Notes: generated from the sequence alone by a model not told the origin. Positions 1 through 13,190 are shown, counted from the stretch's first letter. The stretch is DNA of 64,000 bases from Acanthopleura granulata (GCA_016165875.1 JABBOT010000001.1:33783011-33847010); one strand, 5' to 3'. Program-made: numbers and translations.

Positions 1-2517
1 GCTGTGAAGGAGCCTCCGTGGAAAATCCATACAGTTGTTGTTAGAGACGGCTTATATATATAGAACAAAAGTTCTGCAGAATGCAGATAAGCTTCTCGGA
101 GAAATGTCTTGGGTAGTGAAAATGGTTTTACGCGGTCGAGGATGACAGTGAGGGACACAAAGCGATAAGCTGGTCGTTGTGGAAAGGTAGGAGAATAACT
201 GAAGTTTCTATTAATACATATTATTGTTTTTTCTATTCATCCATCCATGCACGACGATCCATAAATCAGCTCGCCACCATGGAAGTAAAATGTTTTTGCT
301 TATGGCGTAAAAAACGAACAGAACAGTTAATTTCTTGATCTAGGTTTTTTGTCAGTGTTACTTATCCCCACCTTAATAAGAGTTCAGTTCAATCAGTCCT
401 ACATTCGACTAATGTACTACCAGAGCAAAGGACAGGTTTTAGCTAATGAGAGTGTCCCTCTTGAGTGTGCAGGCTTGAACAAGACAACTCATTGGAGGTT
501 TGTATTAAGAGATTTCATTGGATTACTTAGTTAAGGCTAATTTGTGACTGGATCGAACTACCTGCAGTGTCTGTTTCAGTCAAGGATCCTCCTGCAGCGA
601 AAGTGAACTGGCGACAATGTGAAATTGGGAATATGGAAGTGGAAAGCTGTAAAAAGGAAACGGTTTATGTTCTACAATGGGATTCAATTCTCGTCCACAA
701 ATCACACGTAATGACAAAGTGAGAAAAAACCCTTCGATGTTTATTGGTCGTTTTTTTTTTGTTTTGTTTTTTTTTTCTACTTGGGTGGATCTCGTGACTT
801 TCATGATGTAACAGCAGAAATGTTTTCTTTAAGGTCAAAAAACCTCACACAGGTCAGCACTATATGAATGACAAAATAAAACAAGCCTCTGTTGAGACAA
901 TCGATATACACACACGTCAAATGTTCGGTGCGCTAATGTTTTTTTTTTTTCTTGCATGGATACATATATACATGGAGTCATTTCATTTGCGTATGCAACA
1001 TTATTAATGATAATTAATGACCGTATTAAAGACGGTAAAAAGGTCAAGGAATTAGACATTAAGCGATGTTATGAACAATGTCTCACAATATATAATATCC
1101 AGTTTACTGATCACAACCTTCATAGGTGACAATGTAATCTCTCCCGGAACCATACGTTCCATAACGCAGAGACATTCAATATGAATGGATACTACAGTAA
1201 TAAGTGACCCACAGTGAGTATACTAAAACACTAAACAATAAACAGGACCTTAAAATACGGCCACAACAAAAAAGATTTCTTTAAAAAATATTATTTAATA
1301 TATACTTCTAAAGCCATGACTTCACCCAAACATCAATTGCCAGTCCCAGATACAGACTGATAACATTGCATTAATTGTGACAACAGGCATGCGCCAAGAC
1401 ATGTGACGTACTATAACCCAGTCCTTAAAGCGTACAGGCGGAGACTCAGTTACATACAGTAACCATTTATAACGTCCATATATGGACTGTGTTTGAATCA
1501 AACAAAGGTAAAACATAAATAAGACAAACATAAAGTATACAAAATTTCAGATAATACACCCCGTCTCCGTCAGGGCCGATTGGGTAACTTTGTTCTCAAG
1601 TACAAATACATAAAGTTAACAGATCTCAGAATGGAACCAGATGTAACCATCGTTACTTACAATTCTAAACCCGTAGGCTTTACACTCGAAGCGGAGATCT
1701 TCAATATGAGATATCAAATGCAAAGTACTTAGACGTACGGCTATAGGAGATCCTTAACACTTTTTACGCAAATGCTTTGGGAGTATACACATATTTAAAA
1801 ACTGATTTATAGATTCATCAAAAATTGAGTAAATCACAGATGGATAAATATGTATGACATTGATCTTAGCATTGGCTTCATGTGATTATATGCCTGCGGT
1901 TTACCTTGTTTATTCGGCACCAAATGTGTAAGGAAAAAGTATAGACCGATTGGATGAAACTTGGTTGTACTGATTTCGTTAAAATGTAATCATTCAAGAA
2001 ACTGTACAACAGAAATAATTCTAACGTACACGAATGCTTAAAGTTGAGGCAGTGAAATTACCTTAGAAACTGATGCTTGGTGTGCGTGGCTTCAAGATGT
2101 GGGAAGACATAGGGTAATGGAATCACTGAGGCTCTGTGAGATCATCGAAGTCTATCCTACGGTCGTATGTTTAAGGAATGTATAAACTCTTGGAGAAGAC
2201 TTCATCAAAAGAGACCCTGTCTAAGGCGATTTTACTACTGCTAAGATATCTTTGGTAACATGTAAAGGTTGTTGTGTTTGACACATCTATGGAAAACACA
2301 AGTGAGTTTGGAAAGCCAAAAGGGTGTTCCGGTCATACATGCTCTTCAGTACACGCTTGCGCACACTGAACCGGAATTTATCTTCTTGGCGCCCTGACCT
2401 GCCAATGGCGTCTTTACAAGACAGCCTGACAAAGAAAAATGAACGACCTGGTCACTTTGGCACTGCCCTTTATGACACGCACCTGGGCGTGCCCTTAAAG
2501 AACTAATATGCCAATGT
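1..2517. other. 3' flank of the SLC16-like gene, no gene seen
   Basis: AT-rich DNA without a convincing exon on either strand. Open frames are under 75 codons and carry no recognisable motif. It lies downstream of the transporter's stop codon on the minus strand and should hold its 3' UTR; the only canonical AATAAA I noted in that direction is at 1914-1909, about 600 bases past the stop, so the 3' end is a guess. Confidence 0.4.
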
Positions 2518-5500
2518 TTACACCTTCTCTAGGCATCTCCTTCTGCTGGCCTCATCTTCGCTATCCACGATGCTCTCCTCGGTCTGGCTACCACCGTCAC
2601 AACTGATGACCTCTAGCTCCACCGGAAGCTTAGGGTCGGCCACATCATTCAAGAAGGGGATTACCCAATGTAACAAGCCGGCTATTGTCAAGCACGCGCC
2701 ACCAAAACAAAATGGCGCCACGTATGTACCCGTAAAGTCCAAAAGGACGCCTGCACAGAAAAAAGAAAGAGAAGAGACGACCTATTCCTTCATGTTATTA
2801 AATGTTTCATGAAATGCGATGAAACACAGCATTCTGAGTAATTCTGGAATAAATTGCAATTAACATCACTGCAAATTTTTTGCCGACTTCTGCTTGAGAC
2901 ATGGGTTGTAAATTGTTACATGAACAGTTAGATTAAATCCCTACCTGAGGTAAACTGGCCAGAGGCCGTATTTCATCTATTACGAGTGACCATTTGCCAA
3001 TTATTACACAATACAGAGTTTGACTGATGCATGATTCAGGCAGCTTGAAATCACAGTAGATGTTTAGCCCCTAAACTTAGTGTATTACTTTAGACGTTCA
3101 TATCACAGTGTGTCACAATCAGCTGTATACCCATTCAGTGTTCGTTAGGATCGACCCCTTACCCGCAATAGGAGGCCCAGCCATAGTAGCCAAGCCCTTT
3201 AGGCCAGTGGACAGACCAAACGATGCAGAGAGCTTCTCCAATCCTAAGTGCTTCACCAAAAGTATCGGCTGAACTGGGGGGAAGAAACCTGCGGGGAAGA
3301 AATATAATCTCTTTTCAGAAAGCAAAGTAAAATACATGAAACTGGGTTTCTCTCCTTCCTTTTGAATAGATGTGAAATTCAACATTGCTTGAAGGCTAAA
3401 ACAGAATTCTTACTGTCGTGTTTGTTTTTTCATACCCATCGTGTGCCATGGTAGCCGTTGACTATACACTTATCGTTCTGTGGACAGACACACGTACCTA
3501 TTAAGAAGCCGAATAGGGTTGAGATGACACAGATATGAGGGACAGTCTTACAGACTGGATACAGAGCACAGACTATGCCGGTAAGCGTTAGACTGACCGC
3601 CATGATGTTTAGGCACTGATGAGGTTTCCAGGAGGCCAACGCACCGCTCATCAGACGACCGAAGACACAAGATAAACCTGTGCGCAACCAAAGAAAATCT
3701 TGTATGAGAGAAAAAATTTGAGGACAAAGGGAACCACTTTTCAAACCTCTAAAACGTAACACTGCGGAATTCATGTTGTAATCAATGTTAACAGTTCATT
3801 AACTATTACTTGTTGTTCTGGAACTTTACATTTTACTTCTTTACACACTGGAGGAAAAAATATATATAAATAGCCGTCGCATTTATAGATCACTTTTACT
3901 ATTGCGCATGCTTGTTCACAGATTTTCGCTTTACCATAAATATATGCTGAGTGCTTGCCCAAAGGTAAATTATACACTAACCTATACATGTAAGGAATGT
4001 GGACACGTTGCCGGCATCCAAACCTACGGACTGAGCGTAATTCCCCAGGTAAAAAGCAGGTATAAAGCCAGCGACTTGAATCAACATCGATGAAACACAG
4101 AAAATGTTGAATGTCATGGATTTAAATAAGGTCAAGTCAACTTTTGAGCAGACATTCGAGCCGCACGCCCTCTTGGATCCTTGACCCGAAGATAGTGGAC
4201 TTTCTTCCGGTTCTATCATGATGCTCGCGATGTAATGCCTCATATCGGGCTGGGATTTGAACTGTTCTAGACACACCACACTGCCACTGAAGAAGATGTC
4301 TTTGCGCACTAAAGGACTCATTGTCACCATCTTGGTGGTCTGTTGCCTGGAGGATGTCTTAACGTCTGGTGAATGAGTCGTGTTGACAGTGAACATACTG
4401 GTATACGGTCTGGCCGAGCCAGCGTCTGAACCTTTGGCATGATTTACAAATTCCGTGCTTCGCGAAGTAGCTGTTCCTCGGGCTGTTGCCATAAAAGGAA
4501 TCAACGCAGGCTTAGATCGGAACGCGGTATCGTAATGACTCTTGTTCCCTCCCTCTACCACCGGTAAGGACATGTAGCGACTGTTGTACACGCAGTTATT
4601 GATGACGTGTGACCGTGGATGCGGCAGGGGGGACCAGGCAGGTACCAGTGGTAATATGGGAGGTGGGTACTTGTCTCTGGCAGAGTCGACCACAGCCATC
4701 TCTTCTATACAGGCGTCCCAGTCTTCTTCAGTCTCCAGCACAAACCGCCGCTTCACGCGCAGCGGTCGAAACAGGCATGCGCACACGCACAGGTTCAGTG
4801 CGACGCCAGCAATGACCATGTGGGCGCCTTTCCAGCCATATTCGTTCAGCAGACACTGTGACAACTTTGCCATGACCACCACGCCGACTCCTGCACCCGA
4901 AGTGACGATACCAGAGGCAATCCCGCGCTTCTTGTCGAAGTAGAAGTTCACAATGAGCATGGAAGGTACGTAAACCAGACCCAAACCTACTCCTGTAACA
5001 ATTTATAAGAAACTGTCAATTCTTATTCTACTCTATCTTTGTTTTGTATCCTTTTCATTCTATGGACTATAGAAACAAAGGTTTTCAGAAACCCAATTTT
5101 AAGAACAATTGCTTAATAAATTGCTTTTAAATGATCAATGATGCCGAACAGGGCTCGGCGAGAATTTAATTCTTTATTTCATTGTTGCTTAACAGCGCAT
5201 TTCAGTCTAGGCCTTAATCTTCAAGAACAACTGTTCACTGAATCAAAGAAACGCAAGTTGAACCGTATTACCTGCTAGACAGCCGTAGGTGAGCAAGAAG
5301 GCCTCGATGTTTGGACTGAAGGTACAGAGGACAAGGGCCACTGCTGTAACAATGCCCCCGACGAATGCCACAAGTCGACAGCCGAAGCGAGTCACCAGCG
5401 GACCTGATAAAGCGCCTGTAAACAGGAAGTCATGGGATGAGGACAACAGCGTTGTCAGACCCGAGGGGATGGGCAGCTTGACAACCAACACACTTCCACA

Positions 5501-6594
5501 CTGAGCCTTACCCTGGTAACTTACGTAAACGGGAAACAATAGTTAACTAGCGTGACCTTACACAAAACTTTCTTCTCTACACCCTGTTCTATCTGTCGCC
5601 GGCCATCTTGCTCAGGGTTGAAACACAACTGAAATCAAGAAAGTAAGAAAAAAGAATGTTTAAAACGACATCCATTTTCTGAATATACCCGGTATGCCAT
5701 GGAAAGCAGGATGCAAGTCTAGGCCCGAGTATATGACCATAGGGAGAGATATGAATGCTGAAATGAAATCTGTCATTGTCAGACATCCATAGAGGAACTG
5801 AGGGGAGATGGGGATCATTTAGTTTCTCTTATTTCCATTCATGTCTGTTTTATGTTTATTATTCAGATCTTGTTCGTATGCACGTTTTTCTGAAATAACT
5901 GAGTCTCAATAATTAAGCCACAAATGGACCATTATTGCGAGACCAAAATTAATAGAAAGCTTGATTTGATCATTGCACTTACAATGTAGGTACATTTAAT
6001 TTGGCATGCGCGTCAGTTACTTTACATTCAGTGTTTAGCTTTCGATATAGGAAATGGAAGGTATTACATGTACGGTAGTATCCATAAAAGATATACATCA
6101 GAATTTGTCATCGCGTAATAAAGATTTCATATGGTTATAGAGACCTAATCATGCTTACATTTACACTGGATTATTTAGTTCTTTGAAGAATGAGAAAGTT
6201 ATTAAAGACTGAGAGGGAGTGGCGGTGTAAAACTAGAGTGGCCTATATCACCATGGAATGAACAGAATAATCTGACAGGAGCGAGCTGTATGTCTATCAT
6301 ACCGAAAGTCAGGAAGCACCCGCAGATCAAAGACCCCGCCAGAGCTGTCACAGCTTTGTCCGCCTGGAAGTAGTCCAAGAATTCCACATAGAATACGCCG
6401 AATGAGTTGGTCACGCCATCTATGACAAAGGCACACATGAAGGCGGCGAAGACGATCACCCATCCCCAATCGCCGTCAGGTGGCGCCACGATCTTGTCAG
6501 ACTGGATGGTCTCCGTGCTGCAGACAGAGTCACCCTCGCCAGCGGTCCCGGGCGTCATCATCCGCTCTTCTTCTCGTTTTCTGTCCGCCGCCAT
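2518..6594 (-). CDS. SLC16-like: SLC16-type monocarboxylate transporter, six exons
   Basis: Exons in coding order: 6594-6303, 5415-5272, 4992-3982, 3677-3498, 3288-3163, 2750-2518. Together they give 1986 nt, 661 aa plus TAA. Every junction is GT-AG and every intron is phase 1. The protein should be a 12-span plasma-membrane carrier moving monocarboxylates or related acids, often with protons. Seen: the SLC16 entry motif before helix 1 (P-D-G-D-W-G-W, residues 39-45, second Gly replaced by Asp); six helices to about residue 221; the loop 4-5 signature (GLGLVYVP then YFDKKRGIASG, about 148-171); a long Ser/Thr/Pro-rich cytoplasmic loop (about 222-433); six more helices; an acidic C tail. The ATG has a good Kozak context (AAGATGG) and an in-frame TGA 13 codons upstream, right after a possible 5' UTR splice acceptor (AG at 6635-6634). 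The 144-nt second exon is a size I remember from vertebrate SLC16 genes. Substrate and orthologue are unknown. Confidence 0.92.
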
Positions 6595-7655
6595 CTTGAA
6601 CGATGTAACTTCTGTCTGGTCTTGAGATTCTCACTGTAAATGAACACAGAGGCACGCAACTGTTAGGAGCCTGATTGCCATGTGCAGAGTTTATAGGAAC
6701 GCGCAGCCTTAGACAAAGAATTTGTACAGTTTCCCTAGCTCTGACTGGTTTTGGGGTCTTAAGTGACAATCAATCAATCGACGACACTCGTGCTACATGT
6801 GGCTATTTGTTCAGTTTAACCATCGTTCAAGACCACATATCGTTCACCAACATGATGTCATTTACACATAGGCATTTTTGTATTATAGCCCCCGTTACGA
6901 CACGATTTTACAAAAAAAAACTATTTCACTGAACCCAAAACCATACAAATAAACTGAGACACCATGCAAGCAAATCAAGAAAGCTGGCCGGGTGTTTGGT
7001 CACTCTAGGCCGGATAGAACGAAAAAGAAACAACACCACAATAACTGGGGAATTGTGGTCGTATTTTGATGATAAGATCTGACATCCAGAATATACTTAT
7101 CTCATAGGCTGTTTTAGACGGGATTAACCATCCAATTTGATCGCAGTCGTGGAAAATCTCCTTGATGTGATTGGCTGAGGCTTAATGTGGTGTCTTTGAA
7201 GAAATCTTAAGTTTCAGACACTGTTAATACCAGGGTTCAGTTTCAAGCATGTAACCTAAGCAAGCCTTAATGTATGTTATACAGATGGGGAGTACAATTA
7301 GCTACTTGGCACTAAGTATGCTTAGTAAACTGGTCTCTGATCGAACAGATGTTAACTGCATGCTTGTGTTGAATCAGTCTGGCTTACCGTGTTACCCTTC
7401 AGCTGTTTGTCCAATTATTTATCTCGATGACGCCCAGCTATATAAAAATGACTAACCATCAGACAAACAATGCTATGTGCATGGATCGTTTACACGAAAG
7501 GCATTGGCCATTGTCCCTGGACGATAGTTATAAATAATTGGGCGATTCTTTGTTCTATGTCTCTATTGCTCTAATTACGAACAATACACATACAGAATAA
7601 ACATATAATTATTTGGGTTTAACTACAGTACAATTGCTTTTATATAAACAAGATT

Positions 7656-7658
<3 letters not shown>

Positions 7659-7720
<62 letters not shown>
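7659..7720. repeat. AT dinucleotide microsatellite
   Basis: About 60 bases of almost pure TA repeats. Length is likely to vary between alleles, and assembly may be unreliable here. Confidence 0.95.
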
Positions 7721-8114
7721 ACAAAATATCTCCCGTGCAGTCTCCTGTGTGCCTGATAGGCGACCCAAGCCAGACACTATTAGCAGGCCGATAATTAAAT
7801 ACATTTATAAATACACTATTTACAATACCACTGAGACAGTATATCATCATGCTCACTTAACTGCACTCACATGATTACATGATATTAAACTCTTAACCAT
7901 TTCGTTATTTCGAGGCAAGTCTACTGTAGCCCAAGTATGATCATATGTTTGAGGGGCACAATCAGGATTATCAGCCATCCGTATGTTCAAGACCGCCAAA
8001 CTCACTTTAGCGTTAGACCGTAATTATTGTTACCAAACTGGTGGAAAATCCAAGAAACTTGTGTGAAGCATGGCGTTGTGAAGCATGACATCTCAAGACT
8101 ATGGAAGCCCGATG

Positions 8115-8325
8115 AAGACATCTCGTCCCGCTCCTCGCGGGTCGAGACCCGCGGCACCAGAACGGTACCATTCGCGCGCGATTTCACCGTCCGCGCTCAA
8201 ACCGTACCGTCCTCGTGCCCTCGCGACGTGCCTCGCAGGTCTCGATCCGCGACACGAGGACTATTCACACGATTTGTCCCGCCCTCGTGCCGCGGGTCTC
8301 GACCTGCGAGACTTCCATACAATAC
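8115..8325. repeat. GC-rich patch with clustered hairpins
   Basis: A sharp GC-rich island in AT-rich DNA. At 8136-8153 CGCGGGTC and GACCCGCG form a perfect 8-bp stem around GA. Related words (CTCGTGCC, GGGTCTCGACC, CTCGCAGGTCTCGA) recur in both orientations to about 8310, so the block looks like repeated CG-rich modules. No family recognised. Confidence 0.5.
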
Positions 8326-9059
8326 CGGTTCCTTGCTGATATAAATTCTATACGTGTATAACTGTATGTACATAGGTGTGCCCGATAAGATTTTAGTTGA
8401 TTGGGACAAATCATTTCTCTACCAGGATGAAATTATAGCCTAGCCCTCAGCTGTTGATACACTTCGTAATAAACGGAGAGTTTAATATTACTACACGCAT
8501 ATATTTATAACATTACTAATTACCCTACGCCCATAAACAGGAAGACGGAAACATATGGGTTTGCTGATTCTCCACACAGGCCTATATATAGCTGTAACAG
8601 CTCAGCTTTAACTAGCCGTACAGAGGCCTATGGATATGCTGGCTACATACAACTCGTATGGTAATCCTGGTGCGCACACTATTATAATATCAGCTTATAG
8701 CCTATCTGCTCATAGCTTGTTTTAGTTTTAATACAGGAATTAAGTAGGGTTGGGTGCTGATATTATAGGCCTATTACTGGTGAGATTTTATACACACACA
8801 AACTGGTATCCCAACCCAGCTCACGAAACGTCAATATCAGAATGTAGCTCATCGCCTGTCGATACGATGGTTATGTGCTTGGCACAAGTCAGAGTCAGAC
8901 GATGTTTAAGCGCATGTGGCCTACAGTTTACACATATTATATATGTATATATTTCATAATTTATAATACATAATTGCAGTGGTAATGGCACACAATGGCC
9001 ATAATGATCCCGCCACGTAAGATGTTCGATGTGCCACACCTACACTCTGTAAAAACGGC

Positions 9060-9215
9060 TGTGCACACATTTATACTTCCACAATGCATGTGTATCAGTG
9101 GTACAAAGACTGTGTATCGCTGATACCCACATCACTGTGGATGTATTATGCAAATTATACACAAAAATACGTGGATGGGCATTTCTGCCACCATAATGTG
9201 TACCACTCGCACATA
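9060..9215 (+). repeat. Dispersed palindrome-rich repeat, copy 1
   Basis: Contains GCATGTGTATCAGTGGTACA followed by TGTGTATCGCTGATAC and TGTGGATGTATT. The same string of words appears in reverse complement at 62375-62515, so this is a dispersed repeat of about 150 bp. It is internally palindromic (GTATCA..TGATAC), which suggests a MITE-like element. Confidence 0.6.
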
Positions 9216-9280
9216 GCAGTTTTTAGAGAACCTACAGTATGGACAATGAGTGAGTGGACGAATGACAGACAAATCAAAAG

Positions 9281-9306
9281 AAACAAAACAAAACAAAACA
9301 AAACAA

Positions 9307-9337
<31 letters not shown>

Positions 9338-9373
9338 CAAAAACAAAAAAAGAGAGAGAGAGAGAGAGAGAGA
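9281..9373. repeat. AAAAC and GA simple repeats
   Basis: A run of (AAAAC)n with small interruptions to about 9345, followed by (GA)n to 9373. The lysine/asparagine-rich open frames here are simple-sequence artefacts. Confidence 0.95.
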
Positions 9374-10635
9374 AGAAAAAAACAGGTTGGAAATGGACGT
9401 TTATTACCTACCTGCCCGTATTTGGGAAATACTGCACTCGGTGAACGGTTGATTTCCTCACAGCTAAACCTGTGGTCACATTGACTAATGGTTAGCGATG
9501 TTTTCCCCTAGAAACCGGTCGTAGCAGCTCATACACACACAAAACGCTCATGGCAGAGTGAGGAGCACTGAATGTACATGTAACAGTGTTAAGCCTTTGT
9601 AGTGGCCGCCCAATATCGGTTAAAACCAGATAGAACCGACCCGATCTGGCGCTCGCCAGTGCTGGCAATTTTCCCAGGCATGCACCATAGCAACGGGTCA
9701 GCCCATGCATCCTCTGATGGGGCGGGGGAGGGGGACCCGATCAGCATTGGCAGCTCGATCAGCTGTTTCGACGGAGGATGTCACCAAATTTCCCCGCTGC
9801 CCCATCCCCATCATCGACCCTCAAGACAAGGATTTATTTTGAGGGAAGCTGAATGGCGGATGGACGCGGACTTTCAATATTTCGGTACATCAGTTAATCA
9901 TAACACAATATGGCCTCATTCACAAAGATCTTGCGCCACATGCCTGAAATACCGAGCCATTATCAAGCATAGCTCTCACCAACCTGGGGAAATCTTGTGG
10001 AATTGTGGACAGCTTTACATTATAATTTTCGGAAACACGTTTGTATTTGATTTAATGAGATGGCCACATCAGCATGGGCGAGAGTGTCATGCGTTTGCTA
10101 TGCGATGCATGACGTTCAGTATTCATGTCTTATGGGCTAATCTGCCCGTTCACATATCGACTGACAGAGTAGAACCTTACAGGTTCTATTGCCTATATAT
10201 AGAATGTTTACTTAGTGAACGGGAACGCCGTAGCGTCTCCGGTGGTTGTATCGTGAATCACTCTCCTACATTCTGTGTAACGCGCTCGTAACATCCTGAC
10301 TTCTTCGCCCACATTTGCCCTGCATATAGAGACAATCATTGCTCTGGTTTTTTAACTATTGATTTTCTTGAGCAAACGCACGACCAAGGCTTCCAAGCGG
10401 ACATTAGCGCTCAAGGTGTTATTCTCACCGATACACTATAAAGCGTGCAAACATGCACAATAATAGGAACATCATATTTACATATTTTTAAATGTTTAAT
10501 ATATTTTATACATTTGTAAGAATAATGATTATCTGTAAACGAAAATTAACGTAAAAAGTATAAGACAAGGCCCTACATATAAAGGTGTAAAATAACAATA
10601 GGATACAATTAAATTAGAATTTAAAGATGGCTTTC
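9374..10635. other. No recognised gene; one unexplained 229-codon open frame
   Basis: An open frame of 229 codons runs 9602-10291 on the plus strand. Its translation has no domain, transmembrane pattern or compositional bias I recognise, and no flanking splice signals that decide it. A G-rich stretch at about 9715-9740 begins the only locally GC-rich part. I do not call a gene. Confidence 0.3.
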
Positions 10636-10639
10636 TTCA

Positions 10640-12115
10640 AAAATATTACACTAATAAAACTTCAATGTCCTTTCCAGGTTGACACAGCTTTATGGAAATG
10701 CATTAGCGTTTGTAATTCAGAAACTGTTTTGGCAAAGCATTCCACAATTTGGCTCCCTGGTACCTCAGTGACATAATTCCGTGTTTTGTGGTGCGACACA
10801 CAGTTTGATCTTTTGCCTAAAATTGTAGGTTGTGTTTTTGACGTCGAAGAGGCCTTGAATGTACTTGGGAAACAAACCATGAATTGCTTTAAACACCTCT
10901 GTCACAAGTAATTGCTGACGACGCACAAGTAGCGTGGGAAGCTGAGCTCTTTTTAGCAGCTCATCGTGTGATGTGTTTTTGTCATTACAGAACAATCGCA
11001 GATCACGTTCTTGTATTTTTTTTTTTGCTAGTTTTAAATTATCCCTTCCTCTGCAGTTATGCCGTACAAGATTACATTACTTAAAATGACAATGAATAAA
11101 ACTTCTAAAAATGCACATTTTGACGTTTGTGTTTAAAATTCTTGAAAGGAGTCTCGGAGCGTTCAGTTGCCTTCTCAGCCTTCTTACATTTGAGATACGT
11201 GTTGACTAAATCTAAATGTCTTGTCAACACACACTCCTGAGAGTGTAACATCATCTGATAACGGGATAGATATCCGATGTGCATGTACATGATGGTCTCC
11301 CCTCTCCCCTTATTGAAGATGTTGAAATTTTGAGGGGTTTGCTTTCCTAAAATTCGACGTAAACCAGTCGACATAATTTTCAAGCATCATATTTTAAACG
11401 TGTTAAAACGTCTTCCTTAACTTTAGCTATTGCGCTGAGAGCGTTAACATGCGCATAGTTGATTGGATTTGTGGATTCAATAAAAAAACAGCAAGTCATC
11501 GAAAAAAACATTAAATAAACTGGGCCCAAGGACGGATCGCTGTGGAACCCCATATATTATCTGGCGCCAGCTGCTGGTAATTTTCCCGAGTTTTACTCTT
11601 TGATACCTGTCGCTTTAGTAGTTTCGAATTAATGAAACACTGTGTTCTTGCATACCATAAGCAGATAATTTAACCATTAAAAGTTCATGCGGAAGGCATT
11701 CGAAAGCTTTCAAAAGATCAATCATTACAGCGCCAACGGCGTCACCCTTATCTATTGACTCCTTCTACTCCTCAACTAATTCCATTAGGACGTGTTTTGT
11801 ACTACAAGATACCCTGTTAGTAGATATGTAATCAGATAATATGCTATTCAGAAATGTTTGTAGTTGAGCAGTGATACACTTTTGTATTACTTTCGAAATT
11901 TTGGTAAATATACTCACTGGACGATACTTTTTCTTATCAAGGGGATCATCTTTTTTATGAACAGGTTTAACTTCCGCAAACTTACAATGTGCGGGAACAA
12001 TTCCTGTGCTAAAAATATTATTTACAATATATGTAAGAGGTGCGGCTATAACAAGCGAAGCCTGGCTCAGGAACTAGGAAGGAATATCAGCAAAACCCAT
12101 GACTTTTCATTGTTT
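10640..12115 (-). mobile_element. Decayed non-LTR retrotransposon (CR1/Jockey-like), RT to C-terminus
   Basis: Read on the minus strand with frame jumps. Fingers/palm start: VKPVHKKDDPLDKKKYRPVS (to about 11911). The ...MIDLLKAFE... block is near 11730-11700 and [11 protein letters not shown] near 11553-11521. The catalytic YADD position reads YAHV at 11457-11446. A thumb/C-terminal block (LLKRAQLPTLLVRRQQ) and a downstream YQGAKLWNALP block run to about 10740. The order and motifs are those of a CR1/Jockey-type reverse transcriptase. Endonuclease and ORF1 are missing at the 5' side, so this is a 5'-truncated copy with stops, frameshifts and a lost metal-binding Asp pair: inactive. Confidence 0.85.
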
Positions 12116-13050
12116 TGTCTGTAAACTTGACAGAATATTGCCCACCTCAGTGTACCATACTATGCTAGTGTATATATAAACTGCATTCAACATGCAGTCA
12201 CTCCACTGCGCTTTGACTGCAACTCTACATGCATACAACACGGCGATTGCAGTCAGCGCGATGAATGTATATATAGCACAATGCGATACCCGATGTAACT
12301 TGTAACAAACAATCAAACAAAAAATTTCATAACGTAAAGCACGCTGAATTGAAGTTGGCTTACCGTTGTATGTCCTCGGGCAAACTATATTTATACTCTG
12401 ATGTTCCCTGACTGTAGATCCTCACCTATATAAACATGTCATTCACAACCTCAGGCCGAGCGCCGTCGAACGTCCTGTGCGTGGGTTTATGTGTAAACTG
12501 CATCTGTTTATATACGTGCGTCCGAATGCTTCAAACTGGCAGTTTTTTTTTTTCATCTGAGTACTGTTGTACTTGTTATACGAGTATAACAGAAGGTATT
12601 GTTCTTTTATTTGAGGTTCGAACTTTGGTAATCTCTTTTTGTATTTATTTGCCAATTAAAGATATTCGCAAAGGAATTCCACGTATATGTCCGATTCTGT
12701 TGAAGATATGCACAAATATTTGTGCGCAGTGTCTAAAAGTTTCGGTGTATTTGTAGAACTTTGCATGCAATTGTTTTATCAATATATGAAACTATTTGCA
12801 CATAAGTGAAAACGATCTCCACATATATATGCAAGATATTTTCACATATATGTGTAGAAGTAATTGACATACGTGCAGTAAATGTATATTCTACATTTAT
12901 GTACAAAAGAACTCCGCATATGTACAGAAGTAAATAGGTAAACGGATTCACATATGTGTGTTACGAGCTTGATACGATTACGTGTACTGTTGGCAAAACA
13001 GCAACTACCCCAACTTGTTTGAGTGGCATTTAGAAGTTGGGATGGAAGTA
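12116..13050. other. No gene; degenerate ACATATGTG-rich repeat
   Basis: From about 12690 to 12960 near-palindromic words such as TTTGCACATAAGTG, TTCACATATATGTG and TTCACATATGTGT recur every 30-60 bases. No coding signal on either strand. Confidence 0.4.
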
Positions 13051-13190
13051 CACTAGACAAGTCTTTCTTATGGATGTACAAATTCTTGGTTTATTAACAC
13101 GACGTTTCGATGTAGATACAAACATCGTGATAACGTCGTGTTAATAAACCAAGAAGTTGTACATCCACAAGAAAGACTTGTGTAGTGCTA
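13051..13190. repeat. 140-bp imperfect palindrome
   Basis: The left arm (CACTAGACAAGTCTTTCTTA... to about 13119) and right arm (about 13123 to 13190) are reverse complements with only a few mismatches. Each contains TTGGTTTATTAACACGACGTT. The loop is only a few bases, so a single strand would fold into a stem of more than 60 bp. The GAAACGTCGTGTTAATAAA word (reverse of the left arm) resembles what I remember at ends of Penelope-like elements, and a Penelope-like RT piece lies 6 kb away; that link is inference. Confidence 0.85.

Larger units (their letters stand above)
6595..9050. other. 5' flank of the SLC16-like gene, repeats only
   Basis: Upstream side of the transporter. A TTTACAG acceptor at 6640-6634 suggests that a non-coding leader exon lies further upstream, but I could not place it. 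No coding exon is recognisable. The stretch contains a long AT dinucleotide run and a GC-rich patch, listed separately. Confidence 0.4.

Noticed and set aside
2570..2812. Plus-strand frame opposite the last SLC16-like exon
   Set aside because: Shadow of the minus-strand coding exon, which has matching phase and family motifs.
9602..10291. 229-codon plus-strand open frame, the longest single frame outside the assigned genes and arrays
   Set aside because: No domain, signal, bias or splice context; His/Cys/Ser-rich translation looks like non-coding sequence. Kept only as a note.
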